Shown: one piece after another, positions 6,770 through 13,955 of the stretch | Position numbering within the stretch: the first letter of the stretch is position 1 | Layout of the letters: each line of letters begins with the position of its first letter | Source of the DNA: a virus | Reading direction: 5' to 3' (one strand) | Virus record (IMG/VR): IMGVR_UViG_3300014502_000014 | Span: 1-41,900 of that record | Length of the DNA: 41,900 nucleotides | Translations under genes and position numbers: made by a program | Notes under the pieces: model-generated | Told to the model about the DNA's origin: nothing | Databases searched by the model: none | What the model saw: only the letters and a program-made list of their open reading frames with translations

Positions 6770-7378
6770 ATGACGCAACCGATTGTAGGGGTTGAAGTTT
6801 TGGGCGGAGTAATCGGCACCGGGGATGCTTACACCTATCTGATCGCTAATGATGGCGTGTATATTGCCAAGGATGGCGAATTCCTGCACGTCAAAATTCC
6901 GATTGCCGGTTGTGAAATCCGTGGATTAAGTCATATTGAACCATCGGTTTATTTGAAGCACGGCAAAATCCCCGGTATCCTGTTTGATCTGGCGCTGAAT
7001 TGTTTTCTGGCGGATCCGGACAAGGAACAATATCTGGCGGTCACCTGGTCGGACGGCAGTTATCATTTGATGACCGTCAATCAGGAACGCAAGGCGGCCA
7101 GTGTGGAATATGAACACATCGAAGGCGCGGTACTGGACCTGCACTCACACTGCAATATGTCCGCCCGCTTTTCTGCGCAAGATGACAAAGACGAAACCGG
7201 TTTCCGCATTTACGGCGTGGTCGGTAAATTAGAGACTAAACCGGAAGTAATGCTGCGGGTGGGGGTATACGGCTATTTCTATTTCCTGAAATGGGATGAA
7301 GTTTTTTCCGGCACAACCGGCGTGTCCGATGTTTTGACACAAAAGGAATTGGAAGATGTGGCATTTACCGAAGATTAA
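6770..7378 (+). CDS. PRTRC protein A, JAMM/JAB metallopeptidase
   Basis: The 202-aa protein starts at ATG 6770 after AAGGTG. Residues 125-138 give a perfect JAMM zinc motif, H-x-H-x7-S-x2-D (HSHCNMSARFSAQD: His125, His127, Ser135, Asp138), preceded by the hydrophobic strand GAVLDL. In the JAB family these residues bind zinc and cleave isopeptide bonds after the ubiquitin C-terminal glycine. The active-site glutamate should lie further upstream and cannot be assigned with certainty. Because the modifier already ends in Gly, this enzyme is more likely a deconjugase than a processing protease. It overlaps the E1-like gene by 23 nt. Confidence 0.88.
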   Translation: MTQPIVGVEVLGGVIGTGDAYTYLIANDGVYIAKDGEFLHVKIPIAGCEIRGLSHIEPSVYLKHGKIPGILFDLALNCFLADPDKEQYLAVTWSDGSYHLMTVNQERKAASVEYEHIEGAVLDLHSHCNMSARFSAQDDKDETGFRIYGVVGKLETKPEVMLRVGVYGYFYFLKWDEVFSGTTGVSDVLTQKELEDVAFTED

Positions 7379-8183
7379 CCTGGATCCGGTGGTACTGGTA
7401 GGCTGCGGCGGTACCGGCAGTTTCGTTGCCGAGGGGCTTTGCCGTCTGCTGCCGTTGGAGACATCGATCATCCTGGTCGACCATGACCGCGTCGAACCGC
7501 ACAATCTATTGCGTCAGAACTTTTGTCAGGAGGATCTTGGCAAGGTGAAATCCCAGGCATTGGCGGAAAGACTGACCCACCGCTACAACCGCGCGATCGG
7601 CTATAGCGTTGCGCCCTTTCACCACGACGAAATGAACCAATCGTGGGGGCCCGGTATGTCACAGCGCATTCAAAATAATCTTTACATCGGCTGTGTGGAT
7701 AATGCCGCAGCCCGCCGGCAACTGTCTGAGGTTTGCCGGTGGGGAACAACCTGGTGGCTGGACGCCGGCAACGGGAATAATTCCGGCCAGGTACTGATCG
7801 GCAATACCAACGGCATACAGATTGACGGATCCTTTCTTCCTGCTGCCGAAATCGCGAAAAAGCTGCCGTCCCCCGGGTGGCAGTCACCGTCGTTGTTAAT
7901 CCCTGCGGCCGGGGAGTTGGCGCCGCGGCCGGACTGCGCGGAGCGGGTGGAAACCGGCGAACAAAGCGCGGTGATCAATCAGGCCATGGCGACGTTGACG
8001 CTGGAATTCGTGCGGCGGCTGCTGGCCGGGAACCTGCCGTGGATGGGCGCCTATCTTGACCTCGATGTAGGCATGATGCAAACTGTCCCGTGCGATCCGG
8101 CGACGGTGGCCAGGATTTTAAAGATCCGGGTTGAAAGACTATTAGCTAAATTTGAAAAAGAACGGACGAGGGTAAAGGTATGA
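7356..8183 (+). CDS. PRTRC ThiF/E1-like ubiquitin-activating enzyme
   Basis: The 275-aa protein starts at ATG 7356 after AAAAGGAATTGGAAG. The Rossmann nucleotide loop is GCGGTG (17-22), then LVDHDRVEPHNLLRQNF (40-56) supplies the acidic and arginine residues for ATP, followed by KVKSQALAERL (63-73) and CVDNAAARR (113-121). These are the E1/ThiF/MoeB adenylation signatures. The CxxC zinc pairs of sulfur-transfer ThiF and MoeB proteins are absent. Cys194 in RPDCAERV, before a conserved-looking helix, could be the thioester cysteine. It should adenylate the C-terminal Gly of the ubiquitin-like protein and load the E2-like partner. Confidence 0.88.
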   Translation: MWHLPKINLDPVVLVGCGGTGSFVAEGLCRLLPLETSIILVDHDRVEPHNLLRQNFCQEDLGKVKSQALAERLTHRYNRAIGYSVAPFHHDEMNQSWGPGMSQRIQNNLYIGCVDNAAARRQLSEVCRWGTTWWLDAGNGNNSGQVLIGNTNGIQIDGSFLPAAEIAKKLPSPGWQSPSLLIPAAGELAPRPDCAERVETGEQSAVINQAMATLTLEFVRRLLAGNLPWMGAYLDLDVGMMQTVPCDPATVARILKIRVERLLAKFEKERTRVKV

Positions 8184-8413
8184 CCACCGCAAAAACAACC
8201 GTCGTGCACATGTGCATTTCGCTGAATACATTATTAAAGATGACATTGAATGGAGAGCCGATCTTCCTGGAAACCGATGACGGTCGGCAGCTGACCGAAT
8301 TGGAAGTATATCAGCTAATCACCGACGAAAAGGCGCAGGGACACAAGTACTTTTGCGGCTGCGATAACCGGGACGAGCTGGGCCGCTGCAAAGGGCATGA
8401 GGTATTGGCATGA
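8180..8413 (+). CDS. small cysteine-rich protein following the E1-like gene
   Basis: The 77-aa protein is coupled to the E1-like gene by ATGA. Its N-terminal half reads as strands and a helix (MCISLNTLLKMTLNGEPIFLETDDG, LTELEVYQLITDEKAQ), and its C-terminus YFCGCDNRDELGRCKGH has three Cys and a His that could bind zinc. It is not one of the named PRTRC proteins I recognise. The tight coupling suggests it is translated with the cassette. Confidence 0.6.
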   Translation: MTTAKTTVVHMCISLNTLLKMTLNGEPIFLETDDGRQLTELEVYQLITDEKAQGHKYFCGCDNRDELGRCKGHEVLA

Positions 8414-9372
8414 CGATCGCGCAAATATTGGCAGTCGAGGATAACGGACTGGTTGACAACATCGACCGGGCCGCCAGGAACCGGGAGATGATCGCGCGGA
8501 TGCGGCAACGAGAGAATAATGGCCATGCCAATTCATTTTATACGGCCTTTTTTATAAAAGAAAAACGGGATGCATTTTTTAAAAATAAGGAGGAATTAAA
8601 AACAAATATGGCAACAACGGCTTTGCCCAACCCATCAGCAGTAATCAAATTTGAAAACCCTCCACCTATTCAACCTCTACTTGAAATAACGTCAAATACA
8701 AACTCGGAACGGCAATACATGAATCACCCTCTAAACAAAAAAACCGGCAAATACGATCACCTCGTCCCGGCGATCATGGCAGACCTGAAAACAATGTCGA
8801 TCGCGGATGTGGAACGTAAGTACAAATTACCCCACAATACGCTTGCCACGATAATGAACATCTGGAAACGCAAGTGTTTGATCCCGGCAGATTATAAACC
8901 ACCCGGCAGCGGACGTCGTGATCATCCCCTTCCAAAACCGGTTGTTCCCGCTCCTGGTAAAGCCGTGCCGGAGGATCTGGAAAAACAGAAGGAAACGATC
9001 CTTGCCGATTACCGGAAAAAAGACCTGCCGGTCAGGGATTTAATCAAAAAATACCACATGACCACGGTTACCTGGAAGAATTTGAAGAAAACGTGGCACG
9101 TCGAGAGCAAAGGCAGATTTAACCCTCGGGAACATTTGCAAACGCCGCCCGTTAATAATAACCCGCCGCCCCCCCCGGCAGCGAAGATCTTTTACGCAAT
9201 TCCTATCACAATTTACGCCTCACCTGAGGCGGTCAGATTAATGGTTGGTAAACAGATTGGTGAATTGGCAGACGAAAAAATCAAGGCCTTAGCCAAGCCG
9301 GCATTGATTGAGCATTTTAAATCTCAAGGCTTTGAAATCAGGACACTGGAGGGAAACGTTGAGCAGAAATAA
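8410..9372 (+). CDS. unknown protein with two homeodomain-like HTH segments
   Basis: The 320-aa protein is coupled by ATGA to the previous gene. Two similar segments resemble short transposase-type or homeodomain-like helix-turn-helices: IMADLKTMSIADVERKYKLP (about residue 120) and ILADYRKKDLPVRDLIKKYH (about residue 197). A proline-rich linker (PPVNNNPPPPPAA) leads to a C-terminal alpha/beta domain (AIPITIYASPEAVRLMVG onward). Bases 8521-8740 are clearly more AT-rich than the flanks, so residues about 40-110 may be an insertion. A DNA-binding role is inferred. Confidence 0.6.
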   Translation: MTIAQILAVEDNGLVDNIDRAARNREMIARMRQRENNGHANSFYTAFFIKEKRDAFFKNKEELKTNMATTALPNPSAVIKFENPPPIQPLLEITSNTNSERQYMNHPLNKKTGKYDHLVPAIMADLKTMSIADVERKYKLPHNTLATIMNIWKRKCLIPADYKPPGSGRRDHPLPKPVVPAPGKAVPEDLEKQKETILADYRKKDLPVRDLIKKYHMTTVTWKNLKKTWHVESKGRFNPREHLQTPPVNNNPPPPPAAKIFYAIPITIYASPEAVRLMVGKQIGELADEKIKALAKPALIEHFKSQGFEIRTLEGNVEQK

Positions 9373-9733
9373 AGACATTGCGCGGGCCGTGGTCGGTCAT
9401 CCCTTCCGCAACCATAAACCCGCGCCGGTCGAATATCTGAAATGTGGTAAATGCGGCGCCGTCATCCCTGAATACCTGGTGACCGAACACCTGGTGGGAA
9501 CGGAAACAAAGCCGGGTTGCCAACCTATAAAAACGGAATGCGGCAAATGCAAGGCATTCATTCCCAGTATTGACTTCCTCAAGCATTTTAAGAACTGTAG
9601 AGGCAAGCTGCCGGTTAATCATAAAGGCGAGCAATGCGAATATTCAGCCGTTCTTTGCAAGGAAGGTTTCTGCTCCGAGTGTTTGATTTTCAAGGATCAT
9701 CAAGCCAAAGGAATTGAAAATGAAGTGCATTAA
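9359..9733 (+). CDS. zinc-finger protein with CxEGFCSxC motif
   Basis: The 124-aa protein starts at TTG 9359, chosen because GGAGGG lies 6-11 nt upstream. It has repeated cysteine modules: CGKCGAVIPEYLVTEHL (about 31-47), CGKCKAFIPSIDFLKHFKNC (about 62-81) and CKEGFCSECLIFKDH (about 102-116). The first two look like CxxC...HxxxC fingers. The third recurs in the 47-aa protein at 40534-40677. Function unknown; DNA or RNA binding is plausible. It overlaps the next gene by 14 nt. Confidence 0.65.
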   Translation: MSRNKDIARAVVGHPFRNHKPAPVEYLKCGKCGAVIPEYLVTEHLVGTETKPGCQPIKTECGKCKAFIPSIDFLKHFKNCRGKLPVNHKGEQCEYSAVLCKEGFCSECLIFKDHQAKGIENEVH

Positions 9734-10097
9734 ATGCGGCGGCGAGGTTTTACCGGGTAACAGTCGGGTGATAAAACGCAACGGCAGAAAGTTGCGGCAG
9801 CACAGAACTTGTCCCACGCTCGCAGCAAGCTCTGTTGAAAATAATCAGCAGGCTCGCTCGTTTACACCCCGGCCAAGCGAGCCTGAGCCGGTCAGTCAAG
9901 CGAGCATCAGCCAGAATCAAACGCCGCCCCGCCGATATTTTATCCATAACTACGGGCGGGATAGATTAGTTCAACTCTGCGCCGGTGTCCTTACTCGCAA
10001 TGTACTCGTTGAAATAACGGCCATTGACCCGGAATTTGCGGACGCCAACCCGGACATGCTGGACGGATACATTGAAATCAAGGTGGGGAGAGAATGA
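9720..10097 (+). CDS. small protein with N-terminal zinc knuckle
   Basis: The 125-aa protein starts at ATG 9720 with AAAGGA 7 nt upstream. The N-terminus MKCIKCGGEVLPG with a later HRTC supplies CxxC plus His/Cys for one zinc. A polar Ser/Pro/Gln linker (residues 35-70) leads to a C-terminal segment RRYFIHNYGRDRLVQLCAGVL with strands. Function not recognised. The gene is coupled to the MazG-like gene by ATGA. Confidence 0.6.
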   Translation: MKCIKCGGEVLPGNSRVIKRNGRKLRQHRTCPTLAASSVENNQQARSFTPRPSEPEPVSQASISQNQTPPRRYFIHNYGRDRLVQLCAGVLTRNVLVEITAIDPEFADANPDMLDGYIEIKVGRE

Positions 10098-10387
10098 AAG
10101 ACGCTTTGACTCTATTTTTCGAAGCCCGTTATAAGTGGGGCCAGCCATCTCAACTCGTCATGGGATTGGAGGAAACCGCCGAATTGCAAAAAGAAATATG
10201 CAAAGTTTATCGCGGCGATATTTCCGATGAAAGGTTGAATAAACTGGCGGAAGAAATCGCCGATGTCCGCCTGATGACCGAGCAATTGGAAAATATGTAC
10301 GGACTGACCGAGCAAATTCAACAATGGCGGCTGATTAAACTGGAACGGCTGGCGAAATTGTTACTGGCGGAGGGCAAAGATAAATGA
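10094..10387 (+). CDS. MazG-like nucleotide pyrophosphohydrolase
   Basis: The 97-aa protein has the all-alpha NTP pyrophosphatase pattern: GLEETAELQKEICKVY (24-39) and KLAEEIADVRLMTEQLE (50-66), giving the metal-binding EExxE and ExxD pairs. MazG-type enzymes hydrolyse (d)NTPs, and in phages they can adjust nucleotide or ppGpp pools during infection. The length suits the short phage members of the family. It is coupled to both neighbours by ATGA overlaps. Confidence 0.8.
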   Translation: MKDALTLFFEARYKWGQPSQLVMGLEETAELQKEICKVYRGDISDERLNKLAEEIADVRLMTEQLENMYGLTEQIQQWRLIKLERLAKLLLAEGKDK

Positions 10388-10608
10388 TCGATATCGGAAA
10401 TAAGTTCATCCACGCGGGGAGAATCGATAATATCAACAATAAACCGGCGTTTGAAATCATCAATAACCGCAGCGGCGCCGCGATCGCCTGCGTGAACTGG
10501 TACCCGGCCTGGAAACGGTATGTTATGACCGTGGACACACCGGCGGCTTTTGACATGGGCTGCCTGCAGGACATTATCAAGTTCATCGAGAAACAATCGA
10601 AGGATTAA
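10384..10608 (+). CDS. small protein of unknown function
   Basis: The 74-aa protein starts at ATG 10384 within the ATGA overlap. It reads as alternating strands (KFIHAGRIDNI, PAFEIINNRSGAAIACVNWYPAWKRYVMTVD) and a C-terminal helix (LQDIIKFIEKQSKD). The N-half resembles a small beta-sheet domain with a Trp-Tyr core (NWYPAWKRY). No family is recognised. Confidence 0.6.
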   Translation: MIDIGNKFIHAGRIDNINNKPAFEIINNRSGAAIACVNWYPAWKRYVMTVDTPAAFDMGCLQDIIKFIEKQSKD

Positions 10609-10626
10609 TTTACCGGAGGCGGGGAA

Positions 10627-10950
10627 ATGAAACAAGAAGCGAAGGTTGGCGATAGAATTCGCATTATCAACGGAGGCGTTTTCCTGGGCAAATGGATTAA
10701 GGTAGGAACCGCAGGAATTATCAGGGAATGTCCCATTGATGAAGATGGGCACATTTATCGAGTGGAAATATCTGGTGAATTATATACGCTGGCATCCAAT
10801 GAGTTCACGGTAGCCTCAAGGATATGCCGTTTTCTGGAAGACTATGGTTGCGAAAAAGGTTTTTCCCCGGATGTCACCTGTGAAAGCGGTGAAGATCTGG
10901 CAGGTAGCTGCTGCCATAGTTGTACGGGCTACAGATCATTTTCGAGGTAA
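10627..10950 (+). CDS. small SH3-like protein with Cys-rich C-terminus
   Basis: The 107-aa protein starts at ATG 10627 after ACCGGAGGCGGGGAA. Residues 5-60 (KVGDRIRIINGG, VGTAGIIRECPIDEDGHIYRVEISGELYTL) look like an SH3/KOW-type barrel as seen in several small phage proteins. The last 40 residues carry six cysteines (ICRF, YGCEKG, VTCESG, SCCHSCTG) that may bind metal. Function unknown. Confidence 0.6.
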   Translation: MKQEAKVGDRIRIINGGVFLGKWIKVGTAGIIRECPIDEDGHIYRVEISGELYTLASNEFTVASRICRFLEDYGCEKGFSPDVTCESGEDLAGSCCHSCTGYRSFSR

Positions 10951-10982
10951 ATAACATTCATTAGTTTGTTTAGAGGCATAAA

Positions 10983-11207
10983 TTGAACCAGTTAATTTGT
11001 GAAGACGGGAACGTGATCAAGAAGCTGGAAAGCGCGGTGAGCAGGTACATCGCCAAGGCCGAACCTGCTCTGCCGCGGTATTACACGTTCACAGAGTTTT
11101 CCCGGCTGGAGGGCATGAATTACTGGTCGACCTGGGTGCAACTGATTACCGAAGAATGGTGGGGGATCCACGTTTATGACGACGGCAGAATAGTGAGGGT
11201 GGCATAA
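10983..11207 (+). CDS. small protein of unknown function
   Basis: The 74-aa protein starts at TTG 10983 after GAGGCATAAA. It contains a helix (IKKLESAVSRYIAKAEPA) and then YYTFTEFSRLEGMNYWSTWVQLI, which looks like a short helix-turn-helix of the kind that reads DNA in excisionase-like proteins. It ends WWGIHVYDDGRIVRVA. An excisionase or regulator role is possible but not established. Confidence 0.5.
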   Translation: MNQLICEDGNVIKKLESAVSRYIAKAEPALPRYYTFTEFSRLEGMNYWSTWVQLITEEWWGIHVYDDGRIVRVA

Positions 11208-11208
11208 A

Positions 11209-11586
11209 TTGATCATAGAGACCCGGATTGAATTAACGCCGCTGACCGGCATCAAGAAGGATGTGCTGGACGTGGTCATGCGGCATGTGGGGTAGGAATG
11301 CGCCGTGATGTCCCTGGATTTATGCGATGCGGTGGGGCTGCCGCGGACAAAAGCGTCGCAGCGGAAACTGCAACTGATCATCCGGGAACTGCGGCATTTG
11401 AACAAACCGGTCTTGCTGACCTGCGAAAAACCTTACGGCTATTTCTGGCCCGGGAATAGAGAGGAAGGCGAACGCTGCCTGGCATCGCTGCGGTCAAGGG
11501 CGAAAGAGGATTTTATCACGCGGCGGGATATCAAGGTGGGGCTGGGGCTGTATTGGGCGCAGGCCGAGAAGATGAAATTATTTTAG
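11209..11586 (+). pseudogene. winged-helix ORF interrupted by an in-frame TAG
   Basis: From TTG 11209 a single frame runs to the TAA at 11584-11586 with one stop, TAG at 11293-11295. Before it lies VLDVVMRHVG and after it ECAVMSLDLCDAVGLP, then KLQLIIRELRHLNKPVLLT and KPYGYFWPG. Together they form one continuous winged-helix pattern (helix, recognition helix, GY-x-W wing). Translation could restart at GTG 11305 or ATG 11308 after AGGA, giving a 93-aa protein. It may be a nonsense-mutated gene, two coupled short genes or a readthrough codon. The winged-helix call is from the pattern only. Confidence 0.5.
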
Positions 11587-11598
11587 GGGGCGACTGAT

Positions 11599-11700
11599 AT
11601 GAAAAAATTTATACAAACGTTCATCTACTGGATTTTTCTTCATTTCATGACTCCGGCTGAACTGGAAACAGCGATCAAGAAAGCAAAGGAGCGTAAATAA
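11599..11700 (+). CDS. very small protein (33 aa)
   Basis: ATG 11599 follows AGGGGGCGACTGAT, and the TAA at 11698-11700 directly abuts the YopX-like start. The peptide opens with a hydrophobic, aromatic stretch (FIQTFIYWIFLHFM) and ends in a basic helix (ELETAIKKAKERK), so it may be membrane-active or a small helix. Support is the good ribosome-binding site and exact fit between neighbours. Confidence 0.45.
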   Translation: MKKFIQTFIYWIFLHFMTPAELETAIKKAKERK

Positions 11701-12099
11701 ATGAGAGAGATTAAATTTAAGGCTGTCACAATGGAAAACCAAATAATCGAAGTCGGTGCGATAGAGTTCTTTTCTGAGGGCGGTATTGTTGTCAATGACG
11801 AGATTCCAGTTAAAGAGCTTCTGGAATTTACCGGCCTCAACGACAAGAACGGTAAGGAAATCTACGAGGGGGATATTGTCAAACAAATGGATGTGGATTG
11901 GAATGAAACACCCGATAATGCCGAACCCGATAAATATGTTATGAGGGAGACAATGAGGGATGTCGTGACAATGGAAAGATTCCCTTTGTTCTGGTTAAAA
12001 AATGAGCACTTTGGTTATGAGGGCGAAGAGTTAGTAAAGTCTGAGGATGTTGAAGTCATCGGCGATATTTACTCTAACCCGGAACTTTTGAAAAAATAA
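11701..12099 (+). CDS. YopX-family phage protein
   Basis: The 132-aa protein begins MREIKFKAVT and contains LLEFTGLNDKNGKEIYEGDIVK (39-60), then ends DVEVIGDIYSNPELLKK. These are the diagnostic blocks of the YopX family, common in phages and first named from Bacillus phage SPbeta. The molecular function of the family is not known. It is near the usual length and looks intact. The start abuts the previous stop, and the ribosome-binding site AAAGGAG lies in the upstream small gene. Confidence 0.85.
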   Translation: MREIKFKAVTMENQIIEVGAIEFFSEGGIVVNDEIPVKELLEFTGLNDKNGKEIYEGDIVKQMDVDWNETPDNAEPDKYVMRETMRDVVTMERFPLFWLKNEHFGYEGEELVKSEDVEVIGDIYSNPELLKK

Positions 12100-12130
12100 A
12101 CTTTCACTATATTTTAAGGGAGGCAATAAA

Positions 12131-12337
12131 TTGAGGAACATATTCGCACGCTGGTTCCACAAAAATACTGATGAAGGGACGTTTGATCAAAAGACTTTTG
12201 GCCGGAAACCTCCTGTCGAAATAATAAAAGACGAAAACATTTTGTCCCCCGGCACAATGCCCACCGGTATTATTACAACCGACAAAACTCTTTCACCGGA
12301 GGGGATAAAAAACTGCAGGAAGATTTTGACCGACTGA
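12131..12337 (+). CDS. small protein of unknown function
   Basis: The 68-aa protein starts at TTG 12131 with GGGAGG 7 nt upstream. It has a basic aromatic N-terminus (RNIFARWFHKN) and is otherwise polar, with no clear domain. A gap of about 100 bp to the next gene contains the AT-rich segment TATATATAATAC, which could be a -10 region. Confidence 0.5.
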   Translation: MRNIFARWFHKNTDEGTFDQKTFGRKPPVEIIKDENILSPGTMPTGIITTDKTLSPEGIKNCRKILTD

Positions 12338-12440
12338 ATAACAGAAAATACCATCTTCCGCCGCCGCCACTATCGTCGAAGACAGAACTTCGGTAACTTT
12401 CGCTACATATATATAATACATTCTTAAACTGGAGATAAAC

Positions 12441-13157
12441 ATGAAGGGTCGCCGTCTTGACATGAAAACCTACGTCACAGCCTATCAACTTTGCAAATAC
12501 CGTGACGGTGAAAAGTGCGCTATTTGCGGCGGCCACATCGGCGACACCATGCCCGCTAAATTGGTGCGCAAATGGAAATTAGCGACAAATAAAATAGAGC
12601 GGCTGGAAATCGACCATATCGACGGCAATCCGTTGAACAATCCGCCGGACGGCAAAAACTGGCGGGTACTTTGTCAGGCAGACAATCTGGAGGAGGCGAA
12701 GCGGTTAGGGGGTGTGGTTAGTGTGAGTGAGAGTGTGTGTGAGAGAGATGTTGCACCTGAGCAGAAGCAAGCGGAATTGGAGAAGAGCAGACAAAGGAGA
12801 GAAGAGGTGAAGGAGGAAGCGGAAAGGGTTGAGTGTGAGAGGGAGAAGCGGGATCTGCGACCATCTACCAGTATTGTTAAAGAACAGGTGTCCTACCGGG
12901 ATGGAGAATCCACTATGCAGGCCAATGCCTTCCTGCAGTCAGCATGGGGAAGGTGGATCGTGAAAGAAATTGATACCCGTGGATTCATTACCCGTAAGAA
13001 TGCCAAGTTCAGCGGAGCCTATGTCACCGGCGGTTCGCCAATTACCATCGAACGGTATCTGGAAACGGCGTTAAGCGAAGCTGGCCCACTCGAGAAATTC
13101 AGCGATGAAAACGGCGATATCCTGATCCGCTGGAAGGCGAAATTTAGAGAGGAGTAA
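12441..13157 (+). CDS. HNH-type protein with low-complexity middle
   Basis: The 238-aa protein starts at ATG 12441 after GGAG. Residues 25-95 form an HNH-like nuclease module: KCAICGGHIG, LEIDHIDGNPLNN and WRVLC. The middle (about 95-155) is low-complexity and highly charged (EKSRQRREEVKEEAERVECE) and is encoded by a GT/GA-rich run near 12715-12755. The C-terminal domain (about 160-238, WIVKEIDTRGFITRKNAKF onward) is a separate unknown alpha/beta domain. Whether it acts as nicking enzyme or endonuclease is not clear, and the second metal-binding His is not obvious. Confidence 0.65.
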   Translation: MKGRRLDMKTYVTAYQLCKYRDGEKCAICGGHIGDTMPAKLVRKWKLATNKIERLEIDHIDGNPLNNPPDGKNWRVLCQADNLEEAKRLGGVVSVSESVCERDVAPEQKQAELEKSRQRREEVKEEAERVECEREKRDLRPSTSIVKEQVSYRDGESTMQANAFLQSAWGRWIVKEIDTRGFITRKNAKFSGAYVTGGSPITIERYLETALSEAGPLEKFSDENGDILIRWKAKFREE

Positions 13158-13160
13158 ACA

Positions 13161-13820
13161 ATGAGCGATTGCAGCGGTTGTAAAGCATATCAGGCATCGA
13201 CTAAACGAGGCGATCCTCTTAATTGCTTCAATGCGGCTTGGTTCAGTCCCGGCCAGATTCGTTATTGCCAAAGTCAAATATTGTGGTACATGGCAAACCG
13301 TGAAGTCATTCAGGATGGGAAATGGCCGCCGGAACCCAACGGCACAAGTTATACCGATTCTGAAATCAGAAGCAAGAACCCAAAACTGCCTCCGCATCAT
13401 GCTGAACATTTGGCTGCCGAAATTGATACCAGGATGAAAATGCTGCCTTCTGTTGTGCGTGATTTGCTTGAAGAGTCAATTGAAAGCGAAAAACCGGTTA
13501 AATTTTACAGGGAAGAAGCGCGGACAGCGTTGTATTTTCTGTGCGGCTTTCAACGCACTATCGCTTTTTGCCCCGATTGCAACGCGGTTACCAGGTTAGA
13601 ACAAAAAGGCAAAGAATGGACTCAAAAATGTGAAGAATGCGGCAAGACTTGGGGTCATTATTCATATCGCCAATGGAAAAAACAACGTAATTTTAGAGAG
13701 AAGGAGAGAAAAATGCATGTTTGCCCGAAATGCGGCAATACCCGGTGGAAAACAAAAGTAAAAGGAGAATCTTGGGTTTGCCGAAAATGCGGTACTGAGA
13801 TTACAAAACCAAAAACATGA
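13161..13820 (+). CDS. zinc-ribbon protein, candidate late antiterminator/activator
   Basis: The 219-aa protein starts at ATG 13161 after GAGGAGTAAACA. The N-terminus has CSGC, the middle is helical (ILWYMANREVIQ, LPSVVRDLLEESIE) and the C-terminus carries two zinc ribbons: FCPDCN...CEECGK (about 137-162) and CPKCGN...CRKCGT (about 189-211). It does not match a family I can name. It is the last gene before a promoter-plus-terminator pair that precedes the packaging and structural genes, the position held by antiterminator Q in lambda. A late-gene regulator role is inference. Confidence 0.55.
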   Translation: MSDCSGCKAYQASTKRGDPLNCFNAAWFSPGQIRYCQSQILWYMANREVIQDGKWPPEPNGTSYTDSEIRSKNPKLPPHHAEHLAAEIDTRMKMLPSVVRDLLEESIESEKPVKFYREEARTALYFLCGFQRTIAFCPDCNAVTRLEQKGKEWTQKCEECGKTWGHYSYRQWKKQRNFREKERKMHVCPKCGNTRWKTKVKGESWVCRKCGTEITKPKT

Positions 13821-13850
13821 ATACCAAACGGTTGACTTTTTAAGAAAATA

Positions 13851-13879
13851 TTGACATTTTAGTATGATGTTAACATAAT
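13851..13879 (+). promoter_or_regulatory. strong promoter upstream of late genes
   Basis: A perfect TTGACA (13851-13856) is followed after exactly 17 nt by CATAAT (13874-13879). Transcription would begin near 13886 and run into the terminator at 13927-13955, giving a leader of about 70 nt unless the terminator is bypassed. Confidence 0.75.
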
Positions 13880-13926
13880 TGACTTTAACAGCAACAAATT
13901 TGCTCGGTATTTCTCAAGAAATTATT

Positions 13927-13955
13927 AAAGCCCGCTGAAACACGCGGGCTTTTTC
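13927..13955 (+). terminator. intrinsic terminator before the late operon
   Basis: AGCCCGC (13929-13935) pairs with GCGGGCT (13944-13950) around an 8-nt loop, followed by TTTTTCTTT. It lies only about 45 nt after the start point of the strong promoter, and the late genes begin 22 nt downstream. Confidence 0.85.

Noticed and set aside
7356-8183. ThiF/MoeB of thiamine or molybdopterin synthesis
   Set aside because: It lacks the CxxC zinc pairs, no ThiS/MoaD or sulfur-carrier gene is near, and its neighbours are E2-like, JAB and ubiquitin-like genes.
3731-8183. CBASS or BilABCD antiphage system
   Set aside because: There is no CD-NTase or effector, and the composition and order with ParB fit PRTRC; a defence role cannot be excluded but is not shown.
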